This document shows positions 13,436 to 14,959 of a stretch of 14,959 nucleotides of DNA, one piece after another. The notes beneath the pieces are model-generated. The model worked only from the letters and a program-made list of their open reading frames with translations, had not been told where the DNA came from and did no database searches. The stretch lies in NCBI GenBank assembly GCA_015485035.1, contig WFUI01000013.1, forward strand, positions 1-14,959, given 5' to 3'. How positions within the stretch are numbered: the stretch's first letter is position 1; each line of letters opens with the position of its first letter. The position numbers were made by a program, and so were the translations under genes. Source of the DNA: Mariprofundus sp. Lineage in GTDB: Bacteria > Pseudomonadota > Zetaproteobacteria > Mariprofundales > Mariprofundaceae.

Positions 13436-14052
13436 TGCAGAAATGCCTCCAGAAGCGCCAGTCCGGCACGCTGTGATTTTTCCGGGTGGAACTGTACCGC
13501 CACCATATTGTCACGTCCGATGGCGGCGGCAAACGGGTAATCACCGTAGGAACAGGCAGCCAGCAAATGATCGGGGTTTTGCGGCATGCAGCAATAGGAA
13601 TGTACATAATACACCTGCTTGCCGGCCAGCGGCGCCAGTACCGGATGCGGTGTTTTTGCGGATGACAGGACAACATCATTCCAGCCCATGTGCGGGATCT
13701 TGAAACCGCGTTCAGGATGCTGTTCGGGGAATGGTTTGACGGCACCGGGAATCAGTCCGAGCCCGCGATACGATCCGAATTCGCAGGACACATCCATCAG
13801 TACCTGCATGCCCAGACAAATGCCGAGAAACGGCTTGCCCGAATCAATCGACGCTTTCAGTGCCGCATCCATGCCTGTTTTCTGCAAGGCACCGATACAA
13901 TCCCTGAATGCTCCTACACCGGGTAATACAATACGGTCATAATCCTGCAGCTTGCCGGCATCATCAACCAGCTCCACCCTGCCGCCGGCTTTTTCCAGTG
14001 CCTTGGCCACCGAATGCAGATTTCCCATGCCATAGTTGATAAGTCCTATCAT
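13423..14052 (-). CDS. hisH: Imidazole glycerol phosphate synthase glutaminase subunit
   Basis: A 209-residue class I glutamine amidotransferase. The triad is C79 in G-I-C-L-G-M-Q, H189 and E191 in Q-F-H-P-E-K-S. It supplies ammonia to HisF through the barrel. The ATG at 14052 ([12 protein letters not shown]) is chosen over an in-frame TTG two codons upstream because it matches the family N-terminus. It is separated from hisB by 69 bp that carry a repeat-like sequence, and it overlaps hisA by 13 bases. Confidence 0.95.
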   Translation of the reverse strand: MIGLINYGMGNLHSVAKALEKAGGRVELVDDAGKLQDYDRIVLPGVGAFRDCIGALQKTGMDAALKASIDSGKPFLGICLGMQVLMDVSCEFGSYRGLGLIPGAVKPFPEQHPERGFKIPHMGWNDVVLSSAKTPHPVLAPLAGKQVYYVHSYCCMPQNPDHLLAACSYGDYPFAAAIGRDNMVAVQFHPEKSQRAGLALLEAFLQWHP

Positions 14053-14065
14053 ATGCAAATATTCG

Positions 14066-14121
14066 CCATAAAGTCACAGAGATGCAAAAATTCTATTCCG
14101 TGCGTCTTTGTATCTTCGTGG
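14066..14121. repeat. Imperfect inverted repeat in the hisB-hisH gap
   Basis: Plus-strand 14066-14084 (ccataaagtcacagagatg) pairs with the minus-strand reading of 14103-14121 at 13 of 19 positions. The wording (ACCACGAAGATACAAAGAC on the minus strand) resembles the common dispersed ACCACGAAGACAC repeat family seen in many bacterial genomes. It is probably a fossil element inside the his operon. Confidence 0.4.
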
Positions 14122-14724
14122 TTACAGCGCTCCCTTGGTTGACGGAATGCCGCTCTGACGGGGATCGGATGCCACAGCCATACGCAGGGCACGACCGAAA
14201 GCCTTGAATACCGTTTCAATGATGTGGTGATTATTGCCGCCGCGCAGTGCATCAATATGCAACGTGATGCGTCCGTGATTGCTCACAGCCTGAAAGAACT
14301 CCTTGAACAGATCGATATCAAAGCCACCGACAGTCTCTTTGGGAAAATCAATATGATATTCCAGACCCGGCCGGCCCGAGAAGTCGAGCACAACACGCGA
14401 CAGGGCCTCATCCAGCGGCACATAAGCATGGCCGTAACGCACAATACCGGACTTATCGCCAATGGCCTCGCGCAATGCCTCGCCCAGACAGATGCCGATA
14501 TCCTCTACGGTGTGGTGATCATCAATTTCCCGATCACCGGTTGCATCAACCGTCAGATCAATGAGTCCGTGGCGTGCTATCTGCTCCAGCATATGATCCA
14601 GAAACGGGATCGATGAATTCAGCTTTGCCCGGCCGCTACCATCCAGATTCAGACTCAGACGGATTGATGTCTCTCTGGTGGTGCGCTCGATCGATGCCGC
14701 TCGCTGTGGTGTATCAGGACTCAT
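14122..14724 (-). CDS. hisB: Imidazoleglycerol-phosphate dehydratase, monofunctional
   Basis: A 200-residue protein with both dehydratase half-repeats. The manganese-binding blocks are [13 protein letters not shown] and [10 protein letters not shown], and [20 protein letters not shown] in the second half; the end P-S-T-K-G-A-L is typical. There is no histidinol-phosphate phosphatase domain, unlike enterobacterial bifunctional HisB, so the phosphatase must be separate. The start overlaps the hisC stop as ATGA (14724), so the pair is translationally coupled. It catalyses IGP dehydration to imidazole-acetol phosphate. Confidence 0.96.
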   Translation of the reverse strand: MSPDTPQRAASIERTTRETSIRLSLNLDGSGRAKLNSSIPFLDHMLEQIARHGLIDLTVDATGDREIDDHHTVEDIGICLGEALREAIGDKSGIVRYGHAYVPLDEALSRVVLDFSGRPGLEYHIDFPKETVGGFDIDLFKEFFQAVSNHGRITLHIDALRGGNNHHIIETVFKAFGRALRMAVASDPRQSGIPSTKGAL

Positions 14725-14959
14725 ATCAGAATCTCCTTCAGTGCTGTCAACACTGCGTCATTTTCGGCGCTTGTACCAATCGTAATACGCAGACAGTTGG
14801 CCAGCAGCCTGTGTGCCCCGTTCATATTCTTGACCAGAATACCATGCTGTTTCAACTGTTCGAATGCACTGTCCGAATCAGGTATGCGAATCAGTACAAA
14901 ATTGGTTTGTGACGGGAACACTTCAGCCGTGTTCATGCCTGACAGTGCAGTTATCACGC
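14721..14959 (-). CDS. hisC: Histidinol-phosphate aminotransferase, C-terminal part
   Basis: The 3' end of a fold-type I PLP aminotransferase, open to the right edge of the window; about 78 C-terminal residues are present. [12 protein letters not shown] and [11 protein letters not shown] are characteristic of HisC C-terminal domains, and the stretch L-K-Q-H-G-I-L-V-K lies between them. The PLP lysine and the start lie outside the window. It converts imidazole-acetol phosphate and glutamate to histidinol phosphate. It overlaps hisB by four bases, as expected for the his operon. Confidence 0.92.
   Translation of the reverse strand, partial: VITALSGMNTAEVFPSQTNFVLIRIPDSDSAFEQLKQHGILVKNMNGAHRLLANCLRITIGTSAENDAVLTALKEILI

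Noticed and set aside
14056..14058. TTG start for hisH
   Set aside because: The ATG two codons downstream matches the usual HisH N-terminus.
1..14959. CRISPR array, tRNA, rRNA or transposase gene
   Set aside because: I saw no regularly spaced short direct repeats, no tRNA or rRNA-like sequences, and no transposase or integrase motifs.

Overview
The window looks like the chromosome of a Pseudomonadota bacterium, most likely gammaproteobacterial. The reasons are a histidine operon in the order C-B-H-A-F with a monofunctional HisB, a DedA protein, an AmmeMemoRadiSam trio and moderately GC-rich coding. The genus cannot be told from this sequence. It has an accessory left third, a patchwork middle and a housekeeping right half.

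Bases 1 to about 4000 form a dense minus-strand array of defence and toxin-antitoxin genes. Read in the direction of transcription it runs: short peptide R4, ORF6N-domain protein, short peptide R3, antitoxin and ParE-like toxin, short peptide R2, Abi_2 (AbiD/AbiF) protein, short peptide R1, and a PD-(D/E)XK nuclease-TPR protein that runs off the left edge. The R1-R4 peptides are all N-terminal fragments of the same kind of gene, a membrane-anchored NERD-domain protein cut off at or before the first strands of the NERD nuclease fold. A diverged direct repeat of 118 to about 190 bp therefore punctuates the array between unrelated cassette genes. Cassette genes end on a TGA inside or next to the start codon of the following repeat ORF. 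Three of the four repeat ORFs end with a TGA inside the ATGA start of the next cassette gene. This array is the most unusual item in the window.

Bases 4000-6400 hold a mazEF module with its own promoter and operator, a gene-poor stretch with a strong orphan terminator, an EamA-family transporter, and several repeats. Two 74-bp REP-like copies flank the mazEF-EamA block. A 119-bp copy of the convergent 3' ends of the lipoprotein and amrS genes lies left of the GGDEF-EAL gene, so the GGDEF-EAL plus lipoprotein segment sits between direct repeats.

Bases 6400-8800 encode a membrane GGDEF-EAL protein with a degenerate GGDTF site and an intact EAL domain, and a small lipoprotein. Bases 8774-11240 are amrB-amrA-amrS, tightly packed. 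A DedA-family protein follows upstream, then hisF, hisA, hisH, hisB and the 3' end of hisC, all on the minus strand. The his genes are closely spaced or overlapping and probably one transcript. DedA and the amr genes may be transcribed together with them, because the gaps are short and show no clear terminator.
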